Positions 24,007 through 37,131 of a stretch of 64,000 nt of DNA are shown piece after piece. The translations under genes were made by a program, and so were the position numbers. The first letter of the stretch is position 1. Each line of letters starts with the position of its first letter. The notes under the pieces were generated by a model that was not told where the DNA came from, made no database searches, and saw only the letters and a program-made list of their open reading frames with translations. The DNA comes from Diadema setosum (taxonomy: Eukaryota > Echinodermata > Echinoidea > Diadematoida > Diadematidae), in the NCBI GenBank assembly GCA_033980235.1, contig CM067062.1:19893203-19957202 (forward strand). Direction: 5' to 3'.

Positions 24007-25329
24007 GATCGAGTGCGAAACTGAAATCTAAATACTATCGTGACAGTGTTGACTTGTGATGGCGCTATTCAACTTCTCACAAGTGGCAGCGTGGATTCGA
24101 TCAATATACAGTTGCAAAGATAAATTGGGAATCGTTCTGTACAGATTGCATTCTCATTTTCAGTTTTAAACTACAAAATTATCAACCTAATGAGGAGATT
24201 TGAAAACAAAATGCACGATTACTAAAGCTTATTGTCTCAGCTACAACATACGTATGTTTCAGAGGAAATGGAGCAAAATCAAATGAGGTAAAGGTGCTTA
24301 AACGTTGTCAAGTCAATGCATGGTTTAAAAAAAATCACCTCCCATAGACATAACACGTAAACTTGTCTGATTTTGAGTCTTTACCTTTAATCACAATTTC
24401 TAGTATGATGACGTCATTATATTTCAAAACCATCACATGGACTTGAGAGGCAAATGTTCAAAGTACAACATATCTGAATTTGGGATAATATTGAGCTTAA
24501 ACAACAGAGATACGAGCAAATGAATGTCTGAAAGAGTACCTGAAAAAAATCAATTCCACTTTTTTTATTTAAAATGACGATATGATGACGTCATCGCGTG
24601 TTCCTGGCAATATTGATACTTGGAATGTTATTTACAATTCATATACTTTTGTAATATGCAATAGAAATATAGGGTCAACGGACGATTTAAAGAGCTATGG
24701 CGAAATAAACAAAGACATGTTTTTTCACTATATTTGCAGAAAGACGCGCACGCGGAATTTCAACTTTGACGCCAGTGCATTCCTTTGTTGTAGGTCGAAA
24801 TCGATCGGAAATCAATGGATATTGTTACTCCAAGTATAAGGAATCCAAATCAGTCAAAAAAATTGCATTTTCATGTTGCTTACGGGCTCTGCGCGCGAAA
24901 TTGCGCGGACGGACGCGCACGCGAGAAAATGTTTGAAACGCTTAAAATTGTCTGAAACTTCGAGATTTCCCATTGGGAAGTCGTTTTGAGCCTTTTAAAA
25001 TTTTGATGCGCGCTTACGCGCGCGTAATGATGACCTGTGTAACTAGCGTTAAAAAGTAAGATAGAGCGTGACCTGAACTTCATGTCCACCGAAAATGATA
25101 CAGAAATGACATCTAGTTATGAAGTTATGATCGATCACGTGACAAGGTCCGAAAATCACAAAATGGCGCCTAGATGACGTCATAGATATGTTACTGTCAT
25201 GAAAACCTTATTGTGGCTAGATTTTGTCATGAGACATGTTGACTGAAAATGTCATGTCATTCCGTAATGTAATTATTGAGATATTGACGACACAAAATGT
25301 GGCAGAAAGAAAGAAGAATAAAAAAAAAG

Positions 25330-25495
25330 AGAAATTTTGACAATCACAATAGGTGATACGCTGATAGCGTATCACCTAAAAATAAAGAGAGATTTTGACA
25401 ATTACAATAGGTGATACGCTGATAGCGTATCACCTAAAAAATAAAGAGAGATTTTGACAATCACAATAGGTGATACGCTGATAGCGTATCACCTA
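25330..25495. repeat. Three tandem perfect hairpins (cluster 1)
   Basis: Hairpins at 25350-25378, 25408-25436 and 25467-25495 each have the stem TAGGTGATACGCT/AGCGTATCACCTA (13 bp, perfect) and loop GAT. Each is preceded by the linker GATTTTGACAATCACAA or a close variant. The cluster sits exactly between the end of a CG-rich tail and a unit head. Confidence 0.9.
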
Positions 25496-25708
25496 ACGAG
25501 ACATGAAAACTCGTCACATTGAGGACGAGTTAGGTGATACGCTTGTGGTCATCAGATGACGGTCATCTGTGATCGACAAAGAAAAGAATGTGATATAGGC
25601 ACCTTGAAGTTATATTGAGCGTGCATGCGAAACCGTTTCTGTAACCACTCGGCCACGGGTCATCCACGGAAATGGTAAGACAAAAAAAAAAAAAAACAAT
25701 GTATAGAT
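25496..25708 (-). repeat. Truncated unit head
   Basis: This fragment appears identical to the first part of U5 (36965-37175), apart from the exact A-run length. It is cut at GTATAGAT and followed by a second unit head at 25709. Confidence 0.8.
25623..25662 (-). pseudogene. tRNA 5' half S3
   Basis: A box GTGGCCGAGTGGTTACAGAA in the truncated head; same sequence as S5. Confidence 0.5.
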
Positions 25709-25831
25709 ACGAGACATGAAACTCGTCACACTGACGAGTTAGGTGATACGCCTGGGGTCATCAGATGTCGGTCATCTGTGATCGACAAAGAAAAGAATGT
25801 GATATAGGCACCTTGAAGTTATATTGAGCGT

Positions 25832-25871
25832 GCATGCAAAACGGTTTCTCTAACCACTCGGCCACGGGACA
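25832..25871 (-). pseudogene. tRNA 5' half S4
   Basis: A box GTGGCCGAGTGGTTAGAGAA, followed by ACCGTTTTGCATGC as in S1. Confidence 0.5.
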
Positions 25872-26271
25872 TCCACGGAAACGCTAAGGCCGAAAAAAAA
25901 TGTATAGATATTACACGGGGAAAAAGTCAATGCCCACTCAACAATTGTGGCCGCGTGAACATGTATTGCATTGCTAGAAGGAAATGCGGCCTTGTAACGA
26001 CTGAGGTCGCTGTGCCATTTCTGGCAATTTCGGAAAAATACGTCCCGCAGACATAAAACCTATAATCGGCTGATTTTGATACCTTGCATTTAATCACAAT
26101 TTTCAGTGTGATGACGTCATCAAAGTACAAAACAATGACATGGACTTGAAAGACAATTGCTCAAAGTACAACACCTCCGTTGTCGTCATTACATACTATT
26201 TGACAGAGTCAGGATGCAACATTCTGCAGCAGTCGAAGCAATGTGGTCTCCAACACAAAACAGAGGGATAT

Positions 26272-26303
<32 letters not shown>

Positions 26304-26394
26304 GGTGCGTTTATATACGAACGTAATTTCTACATGGACGAATGAAGAAAAATTGAAGAAAAAAAAAGTAAAATAGCTAGGTATTTTGTTTCGT

Positions 26395-26473
26395 GATCTT
26401 GTGGGGTTCGAACCCGCACGAGTGCAACCTCACGTCTCTGAGACGGCGCCTTTAACCACTCGGCCATACGTCT
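26395..26473 (-). pseudogene. Leucine-like tRNA-derived unit L5
   Basis: Same structure as L2, including the GAG-GTTGCA-CTC variable arm and the 3-nt anticodon loop. The acceptor stem is unpaired. A (TG)n tract lies about 95-125 bp beyond its 3' end. Confidence 0.75.
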
Positions 26474-27982
26474 CGACGAGAAAATATGAGGAACGTAAAC
26501 TTATGTATGTGAAAGATGAATCAGGAATCGATTCGTCCACATTCCATTCTCATTTTCAGTTTTAAACTGCAAAATTGTCAACCTCATGAGAAGATTTCAA
26601 AGAACAAAATGCATGATTACTGCAGCTTATTGTCTCAGCTACAACATACTTAAATTTCAGAGGAAATGAAGCAAAATCAGCTGAGATAAAGGTGCTTAAA
26701 CGTTGTCAAGTCAATGGATGGTTTTAAAAAAAATCACTTCCCATAGACATAACACGTAAACTTGTCCGATTTTGCATCTTTACTTTTAATCACAATTTAA
26801 AGTATGATAACGTCATCAAATTTCAAAACCATGACATGGACTTGAAAGGCAAATGTTAAAAGTACAACATATGTGAATTTGGGATAATATTGAGCTTAAA
26901 CAAGAGAGATACGAGCAAATGAATGTTAGAAACAGTACCTCAAAAAAATTAATTCCACTTTTTTGATTTCAGATGATGATATGATGACGTCATAATGTAT
27001 TTCGGGAAATATTGATACTTGAAACGTTATTTCCAATTCGTATGCTTTTGTAATATGCAATAAAAACATAGGGTCAACGGACTTTTTAAAGAGCTATTGC
27101 GAAATAAACAAAGACATCTTTTTCGCTATATTTCCACATAGACGCGCACGCGAAATTTCAACTTTGACGCCAGCGCATTCCTTTGTTATAGGTCAACATC
27201 GATCGGAAATCAGTGGATATTGTTACTCAAAGTATCAGGAATCCAAATCAGTCAAAAAAATTGCATTTTCATGTTGGTTACGCCCTCTGCGCGCGAAATT
27301 GCGCGGACGGACGCGCACGCGAGAAAATGTTTGAAACGCTTAAAATTGTCTGAAACTTCGAGATTTCCCATTGGGAAGTCGTTTTGAGCCTTTTAAAATT
27401 TTGACGCGCGCGAACGCGCGCGTAATGAAGACCTGGGTAACTAGCGTTAAAAAGTAAGATAGAGCGTGACCTGAACTTTTTGTCTACCGAAAATGACGCA
27501 GAAATTACATCTAGTTATGAAGTTATGATCGATCATGTGACAAGGTCCGAAAATCACAAAATGGCGCCTAAATGACGTCATAGATATGTTACTGTCATGA
27601 AAACCTTATTGTGGCTAGATATTGTTATGAGACATGTTGACTGAAAATTTCATGTCATTCCGTAATGTCATTGTTGAGATATTGACGACACAAAATTGTC
27701 CAGAAAGAAAGAAGAATAAAAAACGAGATATGAAACTCGTCACACTGAAGACGAGTTAGGTGATACGCTTGGGTCATCAGATGTCGGTCATCCGTAATCG
27801 ACAAAGAAAAGAATGTAATATAGCACCTTGAAGTTATAATGAGATACTTAGTTGAACTTTTTGGGGGGCCTACATTTATTATTCAGATCACATTTGTTTT
27901 TCTGTCACACAAACTATGTGGAAATTCTGTGCGTGTACGACTAAGTCGATTTACGGACTTTTTGAGTACGTACAGTGGATAA

Positions 27983-28584
27983 ACTTAGACCCTGTTTACG
28001 GTGCGGGGCTGGGCCGAGCCGCGGCCGAGCCGCGGCCGCGGCCAACCTCAATTGCGCGGCCGAGCCCCGCAATTTAGTCCATTTACACTGCCTGGCTCGG
28101 CCGCGCTTTTGATTCAAACCTTTCAATATTTTGTCGTAGTGGCGCTCTACTTGTAAACAAACGCAATTTGGTATTGTCTGGTTTTCAGATCCTTTGGCAA
28201 CTGAATTCCGTGGCGACGAAGTCGCCGTTCGGGCAAAGGCCTTTGCCGAAGGAGAAAATCCTTTGCAGGACAAAACCACCTTAAACTATACTAGTTTTCG
28301 ACGTCAACGGTTGAAGTGGTTAATATCCTGAATAGCGAAATAGTACAGGCGAGTGTTTGGAAGCCACAATAAAATTGGCCGCGCATTTAGCCCAGTTTGC
28401 GTTTACACTGAGAAAAAGGCCGGGCGCGACCGCGGCTCAGCCGCGGCCGAGACCACATTAGCGTGGCCTAATGCGAGGCCATTTTGGCCCCGCATTTGGC
28501 CTTTTGCGCGTTTACACCGAAATGAAGGCGGTCTCGGCGCGGCCGAGCCGCGGCCGAACCTCGCACTGTAAACGGGATCCAAGT
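27983..28584. mobile_element. GC-rich terminal-inverted-repeat transposon, array copy 2
   Basis: Nearly identical to the element at 18146, but one GAGCCGCGGCC repeat near the left end is missing, and ACGGTTGA lies after the TTTTCGACGTCA segment. It sits at the equivalent position of the copy, so it was duplicated with the array. Confidence 0.7.
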
Positions 28585-28927
28585 GATCCTCGGCACGTAC
28601 AAATAAAACAATTAAGTGTTTATAACCATCCTGGCTTTAACAGTGGCCTTTTAAAATATGACCTTTGACCATTATTTACATAACCAATATGACTCCCTCT
28701 AATCTTGCTATCATAGTGATCAGTTCAAAGAGCTCTTACAGCTTTATACAAGCCTGTGAGATTTACAAGCAGTAAATCCAATGAAGCCTCCGATACAAAA
28801 CAAGGGATATAGAGCAAGTGAGTCTGTTTACATGAGAATGTGATTTATACCTGGACGAAAGTGATATCTCAATTAAAGAGAAAAGGGCAAAAGAAAAACG
28901 GGCCAAACGTACGGCTCCAGCGAAAGA

Positions 28928-28961
28928 GACATCGCCTTTAACCATGTAATTATAGGTCTCC
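28928..28961 (-). pseudogene. Eroded tRNA-like head c2
   Basis: Same as c1 with one base change in the ATAATTACATGG segment. Confidence 0.35.
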
Positions 28962-29960
28962 TCCAACTAAGAGTACACTTCGAACGTAAGCTTATACGTG
29001 AATGATAATTTATGACGATCTCACATGATCGACACACATTCATAGGGGACAGTTAGAAGTGGAAGGTGTGCTTAATCGTTTCATTAATTCCTAATCAATG
29101 ACAATCCTACTATAGGCATGTCATAATTTCTCATCTAAAATCAATGGCCTATAGGACTCATGCACCATTACTTGTATCGTGCATATACTTTGTTTTTTAA
29201 GCTTTGAGTGAAACGTGTCATAACATAATTCTGTAATTCCATCAGCAGTGATTGACATAATAAAGAAGAAAGATATATCACCGTATTGAACGCTTAGAAC
29301 CTAACCGGGGGAGGGGGGTATTATAGCATAATACTCGGTTCTTTACTGGCCAGATGCCAACAACACCCATCACCCACGGCTACGCATAGAGAAACAGCCA
29401 TGGCGAAAATAAAACTTTGCTTTCTCATAGGCACAATGACACAAAACCCCATCAAACACACTTTTATTGGCAGGGATGGACATGAAAAAGTTCATTACTA
29501 ATACTAAACAGCGTATGCATTCCATTCATGTGGAGCGAGATACCTCTATAGCAACATAAAGCCTGTCTTCAACTCCGTTGATCGAACAATGACAACTTGA
29601 AATTTCAAAGAGATGAGCGAGACGCTATATACACCTGGCCTAGAGTTAATTTATTCAGTTCTCATTCCTACTTCAAGTTGGGTTATGTCATTGTAATCCT
29701 TCCAATCTGCAGTATAACAAAACCAAAATGAGGGAAAAGGGGAGAGAAAAACGAGAGGTGGCAAAAGAAAAAATGCATGCACAACTGCAATCCACATCAT
29801 TGCGTGTGACAAGTGAAGCAAATGTATAAGTTGTTATAGCAGTGTTTTATGAGCATAAACAGGCAAATTGCTTTATAGACAGACAATGTCAAATTTAAAA
29901 ACAATCAATTTAATGTCAGAGAAGATGGTAAACAAGATGCATTGAAACTGTAACTAAATC

Positions 29961-29990
29961 GCTGCTCTTTTACTCGGTCACGGAACGTCC
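29961..29990 (-). pseudogene. Eroded tRNA-like head d2
   Basis: Same sequence as d1. Confidence 0.35.
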
Positions 29991-30972
29991 AACTTTATAT
30001 CCAACAAAAAAAAAATGTTAGGGGAAAGAAACAAATTTAGATAAGATATAACATTCTTAAATTAAAAACAAGGAAAAGAAAATGTCCACGTCAGGATTAA
30101 AAAAAAAAAAAAAAAAACTCCGCACGAACATGCATTATATTCTAGATGGGAATACGGTCTTGATGCAAAGGTCCAATGATTGTCTCATTACTTTAAAAGC
30201 AATCTATGGTTCCCTTACCATCACCAGTACCACACCACAACGACGTCTCTAAAATCAATGGTAGCACATCATTGCATCGTGCATTAACTCCCTTTTCCTA
30301 AACTACCAATGGAACGTGTCATATTATTGTGTATTTCGATCAGTAGTGACTGACTTTGAAGAAGAAAGATAATGCAAAAAAATTGAACGCTTACCACATT
30401 ACTTATAGGGCTATTCCAGTTTGGTACTGATCTGTTCTATTCTCCCAAATGCCAACAACTTATGTCACCTATGGCTAAACTAGTGAAACAGCCATGACGA
30501 AAATAAACGACAGAGAACCCCGTCATAATCACTACGCTTGGAAAGGTGTTGCCCAAAATTCCTCATTATGAAGCAATATCAAGTCACTTCCTTCCCTGCC
30601 TGTCTTTAACTCCGTTATTTGGTCAAACAATAACAACCTGGAATTCCAAAGAGATCAGCGAGACGCCATGCACCTGGACTAGAGTTAATTAATTCAGTTC
30701 CCATTCCTGTTAGTTATGTAAACGTACACGTTCCTAAATATCCTGCTACAGTATAACAAGAACAAATGAAGAGAAAAGGAAAGAGAAAACGAATGGTGGC
30801 AAGCGGGGCACTGTTTCAAGGGGCAATTTACAACATTACGTGTGACAAAATTAATGAAGCAAACCCAACCTCCAAACTCCAATACAAAACAAGGGAAATA
30901 GAGTAGCTGTGTTCATGACATCAGTGTGAAGCTGAACTGCTGAAAAAAAAAGAAAAAAGAAATAAAAGGAAA

Positions 30973-31065
30973 AAGTCCTGCGGGACTCGATTAACTTCTC
31001 TCCTTCCGGTCGGGCATTATAAACACGCAGCGTGCTAAGCGATTCTGCCACACGGAAGATCCGAA
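30973..31065 (-). pseudogene. Decayed Ile/Met-like unit I6
   Basis: Copy-2 counterpart of I3 with the same 2-nt B-box insertion, so the damage predates the duplication. Confidence 0.5.
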
Positions 31066-31525
31066 GATCCTGTGCGAAACTTAAATCTATCTATGTATGC
31101 TATACACAACACAAATTTACATTGATATTCAGTTTTTTGGCGATATACGTAAAGTGACTGATAGCGCTATTCAACTTCCCACGAGTGGCAGCGAGGATTC
31201 GATCAATATACAGTTGCAAAGATAAATCGGGAATCGTTTCGACCAGATTCCATTCTCATTTTCAGTGATCGACAACGAAAATAATGTTAAGTTGCGACTT
31301 AATTGAAAAAAAAAAAATCCAATTGAAAATTTCGTGTGGTGTCACCGTGTCCAAGTAAGTTGATTGGAAAGGATATGTGAATGAATATTTACCAATAGGT
31401 CTTCATATTGTTAAAAAAAAAATCAAGCATGGCCATGCTGTCTTTTAAGAGTCATCTTCACTTTGTAATTTCAAGTCCGAGTTGCCAGTCAAAGCAATGT
31501 GGTCTCCAACACAAAACAAAGGGAT

Positions 31526-31527
<2 letters not shown>

Positions 31528-31562
<35 letters not shown>

Positions 31563-31574
31563 CTGTGTGTGTGT
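31528..31574. repeat. (TG)n microsatellite, longest of the L-associated tracts
   Basis: An almost pure TG tract interrupted once by GCC. Equivalent shorter tracts lie at about 14415-14442, 21775-21812, 26272-26299, 42829-42843, 46960-46984 and 50561-50598. Each is about 90-140 bp beyond the 3' end of a leucine-like unit. Confidence 0.9.
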
Positions 31575-31661
31575 ACGTTTACATGAAAACGTGCTTTCTA
31601 CATGGACGAAGGTGAATACTCCATAAAAAAAAAAACAAAAGATATACGTATTTTGTTTCGT

Positions 31662-31741
31662 GCTCTTATGGGGTTCGAACCCGTACGTGTGCAACCTCAC
31701 GTCTCTTGTGACGTCGCCTTTATCCTCTCGGCCATGTACGT
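31662..31741 (-). pseudogene. Leucine-like tRNA-derived unit L6 (CAA-type loop)
   Basis: Copy-2 counterpart of L4. One base change in the variable arm (GCACACGTACGGG) breaks its 3' pairing strand. A and B boxes and the ACGTC/GACGT stem are unchanged. Confidence 0.73.
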
Positions 31742-33075
31742 CTTGACGAGAAAATATGAGGAACGTAAGCTTATATGTGAAAGATGATTCAGGAATCGTT
31801 TGGTCCACATTCCATTCTCATTTTCAGTTTTTAGCTGCAAAATTATCAACCTGACGAGGAGATTTGAAAAAAATAAAATGCATGATCACTGCAGCTTATT
31901 GTCTCAGCTACCACATACATAAGTTTCAGAGGAAATGGAGCAAAATCAGCTGAGATAAAGGTGCTTAAACGTTGTCAAGTCAATGCATGGTTAAAAAAAA
32001 AATCACCTCCCATAGACATAACACGTCAACTTGTCTGATTTTGAGTCTTTGCCTTTAATCACAATTTGAAGTATGATGGTAAGTCTTCTCGAACGAAGAG
32101 TGTGGAACGGAAGCTTCTACGTGAAAGATGAATCATGACGATCACCCGTGACCGACACATCTTCAAAGGGATCAGTTATTAGAAGTGGAAGCCCTCGTGC
32201 CAAGATATTGTCTCAGCAATTCCAAAGCAATGATACCCTTACATTTAGGTATACCATAATTTCCCTCTGAAATCAATGGTATTATTCATGTACAATTGCT
32301 TGCCTTGTCCATAAACTTTGCTTTACAAACTTTCAGTGCAATGTGTCATAACATAATTCTGTAACTCCATTAGCAGTGATTGGCTACATAAATAAAGATA
32401 TATCAATTGAACGCTTAGCGCGTATAACTAAGGGGGATTTTAGCCTGATGCTCTGTTGTTCACTGCTCAGATACCAACAACACTCATCACCTACGGTTAC
32501 GTATAGAGAAATAGCCATGGTGAAAATAAGGTTTTCCTTTTCTTTGGCAGATAGACACACAACCCCTTTAAACACACTATAATTGACATGGAGGGACAAG
32601 AAAAGGTTCATTACTACTACTAAACAGTGATGCATTCTACTCATGTGGCACAAGATACCTCTATAGCAACATAAAACCTGTCTACAATTCCGTTCTTGGG
32701 TCAAACAATAACAACCTGGAATTTCAAAGAGATGAGCGAGACGCCATACACCTGGCCTAGAGTTAATCTATTCAGTTGCCATTCCTGCTCCAGTTGAGTT
32801 ATGTAAATTATTTTCCGACCTGTCTTGTGAAGTGTAACATGAACAAACGTAGAGAAAAGGAAAGAGAAAACGAAAGGTGGCAAGCGGGGCACTGTATACC
32901 AAGGGCAATTTACAACATTACACGTATGATAAATGAAGCAAATCCAACCTCCAGCCTGCGACAAAAAAAAGGGGGGGGGGGGAATTGAGTGACTGTGTGT
33001 TGCGGGGTAATGACATCGGAATGAAGCTGAACTGCCAAACGAAAAACAAAGAAAGAGAGAGAGAAAAAAATAATA

Positions 33076-33155
33076 GCGTCCTGCGGGTCTCGAAGGTAGT
33101 GCATAATGACCATGGAGCGCGCTAAGCGACTATAAAGCCACACGGCTGTCCCGAA
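33076..33155 (-). pseudogene. Ile/Met-like unit I7 (subtype b, internal deletion)
   Basis: Copy-2 counterpart of I4 with the same 13-nt deletion. Confidence 0.55.
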
Positions 33156-33689
33156 GATTGGATGTGAAATTCATATCTTTATATCATTTACAACTTGAAA
33201 AGGTTCATTACTACTACTAAACAGTGATGCCTTCCATTTATGTGGCACCAGATACCTCTATAGCAACATAAAACCTGTCTACAACTTCGTTATTGGGTCA
33301 AACAATAACAACCTGGAATTTCAAAGAGATGAGCGAGACGCCATACACCTGGACTAGAGTTAATCAATTTATTCAGCTCCCATTCCTGCCAGTTATCTAA
33401 ACGTACATGTTCCTACCTATCCTGTTACAATATGACAAGAGCCAATGAAGAGAAAAGGAAAGAGCAAACGAAAGGTGGCAAGCGGGACACTGTAACAAGG
33501 GGCAATTTACAACATTAAGTGTGACAAAATTAATGAAGCAAACCCAATGTCCAAACTCCAATACAAAACAAGGGAAATAGAGCAGCCGTGTTCACGGGTT
33601 ACGTACACTTGATAAAATAATACGTAGAATGACATCGGAGTAAAGCTGAACTGCCGAAAAAAAAAGAGAATAAAAGAAAGAACGGACAA

Positions 33690-33779
33690 AAGTCCTGCGG
33701 GAGTCGAACCTCTCGCCTTCCGGTATGGCGTTATGAACAACCAGCGCGCTAACTGATTATGCCACATGGCTGTCATGAA
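33690..33779 (-). pseudogene. Ile/Met-like unit I8 (subtype a)
   Basis: Copy-2 counterpart of I5; B box GGTTCGACTCC intact. Confidence 0.62.
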
Positions 33780-35126
33780 GATCGAGTGCGAAACTGAAAT
33801 CTAAATACTATTGTGACAGTGTTGACTTGTGATGGCGCTATTCAACTTCCCACAAGTGGCAGCGTGGATTCGATCAATATACAGTTGCAAAGATAAATTG
33901 GGAATCGTTCTGTACAGATTGCATTCTCATTTTCAGTTTTAAACTACAAAATTATCAACCTAATGAGGAGATTTGAAAACATAAAATGCACGATTACTAA
34001 AGCTTATTGTCTCAGCTACAACATACGTATGTTTCAGAGGAAATGGAGCAAAATCAAATGAGGTAAAGGTGCTTAAACGTTGTCAAGTCAATGCATGGTT
34101 TAAAAAAAAATCACCTCCCATAGACATAACACGTAAACTTGTCTGATTTTGAGTCTTTTCCTTTAATCACAATTTCTAGTATGATGACGTCATTATATTT
34201 CAAAACCATCACATGGACTTGAGAGGCAAATGTTCAAAGTACAACATATCTGAATTTGGGATAATATTGAGCTTAAACAACAGAGATACGAGCAAATGAA
34301 TGTCTGAAAGAGTACCTGAAAAAAATCAATTCCACTTTTTTTATTTAAAATGACGATATGATGACGTCATCGCGTGTTCCTGGCAATATTGATACTTGGA
34401 ATGTTATTTACAATTCATATACTTTTATAATATGCAATAAAAATATAGGGTCAACGGACGATTTAAAGAGCTATGGCGAAATAAACAAAGACATGTTTTT
34501 TCACTATATTTGCAGAAAGACGCGCACGCGGAATTTCAACTTTGACGCCAGTGCATTCCTTTGTTATAGGTCGAAATCGATCGGAAATCAATGGATATTG
34601 TTACTCCAAGTATAAGGAATCCAAATCAGTCAAAAAAAATTGCATTTTCATGTTGCTTACGGGCTCTGCGCGCGAAATTGCGCGGACGGACGCGCACGCG
34701 AGAAAATGTTTGAAACGCTTAAAATTGTCTGAAACTTCGAGATTTCCCATTGGGAAGTCGTTTTGAGCCTTTTAAAATTTTGACGCACGCTTACGCGCGC
34801 GTAATGATGACCTGTGTAACTAGCGTTAAAAAGTAAGATAGAGCGTGACCTGAACTTCATGTCCACCGAAAATGATACAGAAATGACATCTAGTTATGAA
34901 GTTATGATCGATCACGTGACAAGGTCCGAAAATCACAAAATGGCGCCTAGATGACGTCATAGATATGTTACTGTCATGAAAACCTTATTGTGGCTAGATT
35001 TTGTCATGAGACATGTTGACTGAAAATGTCATGTCATTCCGTAATGTCATTATTGAGATATTGACGACACAAAATGTGGCAGAAAGAAAGAAGAATAAAA
35101 AAAAAGAGAAATTTTGACAATCACAA

Positions 35127-35155
35127 TAGGTGATACGCTGATGGCGTATCACCTA
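35127..35155. repeat. Single hairpin (cluster 2)
   Basis: Same hairpin as cluster 1, but with loop-side GATGGCG, which turns the innermost pair into a T-G wobble. It is fused directly to the beheaded unit U4. Confidence 0.88.
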
Positions 35156-36964
35156 ATAACAGGGGGAAAGTCAATGCCCACTCAACTAACGTGGCCTGGT
35201 GAACATCTATTGCATTGCTAGACGGAGAAGCGGCCCTGTAACGACTGAGGTCACTATGCCATTTCTGGCAACTTGGGAAAAATACGTCCCGCAGACATAA
35301 AACCTATAATCGGCTGGTTTTGATACCTTGCCTTTAATCACAATTTTCAGTGTAATGCCGTCATCAAATTACAAAACAATGACATCGTCTTGAAAGACAA
35401 TTGTTCAAAGTACAACACCTCAGTCGTCGTCATTACATACTATGATCGGTTTGACAAAGTCAACCTGCAAAATGTTGCTGCAGTCGAAGCAATGTGGTCT
35501 CCAACACACAAAAAAGAGGGATATGGCGTGTGTGTGTGTCTGTGTGTGTGTATAGGTGCGTTTATATACGAACGTGATTTCTACATGGACGAATATGTAA
35601 TACAAAATTGAAGAAAAAAAAGTAAAATAAAAAAAAAAATGTTTCGTGATCTTGTGGGGTTCGAACCCGCAATCTCACGTCTCTGAGACGGCGCCTTTAA
35701 CCACTCGGTCATACGTCTCGACGAGAAAATATGGGGAACGTAAACTTATGTATGTGAAAGATACATGGGGAATCGTTTTGTCCACATTCCATTTTCATTT
35801 TCAGTTTTAAACTGCAAAATTGTCAATCTGATGAGGAGATTTCAAAGAATAAAATGCATGATTACTGCAGCTTATTGTCTCAGCTACAACATATTAAAGT
35901 TTCAGAGGAAATGAAGCAAAATCAGCTGAGATAAAGGTGCTTAAACGTTGTTAAGTCAATTGATGCTTTTAAAAAAAAATCACCTCCCATAGACAATACA
36001 CGTAAACTTGTCCGATTTTGCGTCTTTACCTTTAATCACAATTTAAGGTATGATGACGTCATCAAATATCAAAAGCATGACATGGACTTAAAAGGCAAAT
36101 GTTCAAAGTACAACATATCTGAATTTGGGATAATATTGAGCTTAAACAACAGAGATACGAGCAAATGAATGTCAGAAACAGTACCTTAAAAAAATTAATT
36201 CCACTTTTTTGATTTCAGATGACGATATGATGACGTCATATTGTAATCATGGAAATAATGATACTTGAAACGTTATTTTCAATTCATATGCTTTTGTAAT
36301 ATGCAATAAAAACATAGGGTCACCTGACGTTTTAAAGAGCTATGGCGAAATAAACAAAGACATGTTTTTTCACTATATTTGCACATAGATGCGCACGCGA
36401 AATTTCAACTTTGACGCCAGTGCATTGCTTTGTTATTTGTCAAAATCGATCAGAAATCAATGGATATTGTTACTCAAAGTATCAGGAATCCAGATCAGTC
36501 AAAAAATGTGCATTTTCATGTTACTGACGCGCTGTGCGCGCGAAAATGCGCGGACGGACGCGCACGCGCAAAATTGTTTGAAACGCTTAAAATTGTCTGA
36601 AACTTCGAGATTTCCCATTGGAAAGTTGTTTTGAGCCTTTTAAATGTTTGACGCGCGCTTACGCGTCCTAGATGACGTCCTAGGTAATTAGCATCAGAGA
36701 AAGAAAGATAGAGCGTGACCTGAACTTTATGTCCACAAAAACTGATACAGAAAGGACCTTTAGTTATGAAGTTATGATCGATCATGTAACATGGTCCGAA
36801 AATCACAAAATGGCGCCTAGATGACGTCATAGATACGTTACTGTCATGAAAACCTTATTGTGGCTAGATATTGTCATGAGACATGTTGACTAAAAATGTC
36901 ATGCTACTCCGTAATGTCATTCTTGAGATATTGACGACACAAAATAGGCCAGAAAGAAAGAAGA
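35156..36964 (-). repeat. 2-kb unit U4, head deleted
   Basis: It begins inside the unit at TAACAGGGGG, fused directly to the single hairpin at 35127-35155, so the head and S half-tRNA are absent. L7 and the CG-rich block are retained. It closely matches U5 throughout. Confidence 0.82.
35648..35718 (-). pseudogene. Leucine-like tRNA-derived unit L7
   Basis: The B box is intact. The A box carries one change (TGACCGAGTGG), and the variable arm is shortened as in L3. Confidence 0.68.
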
Positions 36965-37091
36965 ACGAGACATGAAAACTCGTCACATTGAGGACGAGTT
37001 AGGTGATACGCTTGTGGTCATCAGATGACGGTCATCTGTGATCGACAAAGAAAAGAATGTGATATAGGCACCTTGAAGTTATATTGAGCGT

Positions 37092-37131
37092 GCATGCGAA
37101 ACCGTTTCTGTAACCACTCGGCCACGGGTCA
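37092..37131 (-). pseudogene. tRNA 5' half S5
   Basis: A box GTGGCCGAGTGGTTACAGAA, as in S3; no B box. Confidence 0.5.

Larger units (their letters stand above)
17886..27722 (-). repeat. Array copy 1
   Basis: Landmarks in order: head 17886, GC-rich transposon 18146, eroded heads 19099 and 20131, I3 21158, L4 21895, I4 23307, I5 23917, hairpin cluster 25350-25495, truncated head 25496-25708, and a full 2-kb unit 25709-27722. Against copy 2 the offset stays between 9,767 and 9,837 bp and changes only through small indels. For example, the 72-codon frame at 18519 is unchanged at 28353, and the 85-codon frame at 24582 differs in three codons at 34358. Confidence 0.88.
25709..27722 (-). repeat. 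2-kb unit U3
   Basis: Complete 2,014-bp unit containing S4 and L5. It follows a truncated head (25496-25708), joined at the shared sequence GTATAGATA. Confidence 0.85.

Noticed and set aside
25330..25495. CRISPR array
   Set aside because: The palindromic repeats of about 58 bp have near-identical linkers rather than unique spacers, and the window is eukaryotic.
27941..28279. A minus-strand frame of 112 codons in the GC-rich transposon, also at 39205
   Set aside because: It runs across the CCGCGG palindromes and terminal repeat. The composition explains the openness, and the plus-strand frame is equally open.
36516..36830. A 104-codon minus-strand frame repeated at 38535-38849
   Set aside because: It lies in CG-rich non-coding repeat sequence, changes frame in the other array copies, and resembles no family. 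Its recurrence follows from the 2-kb duplication.
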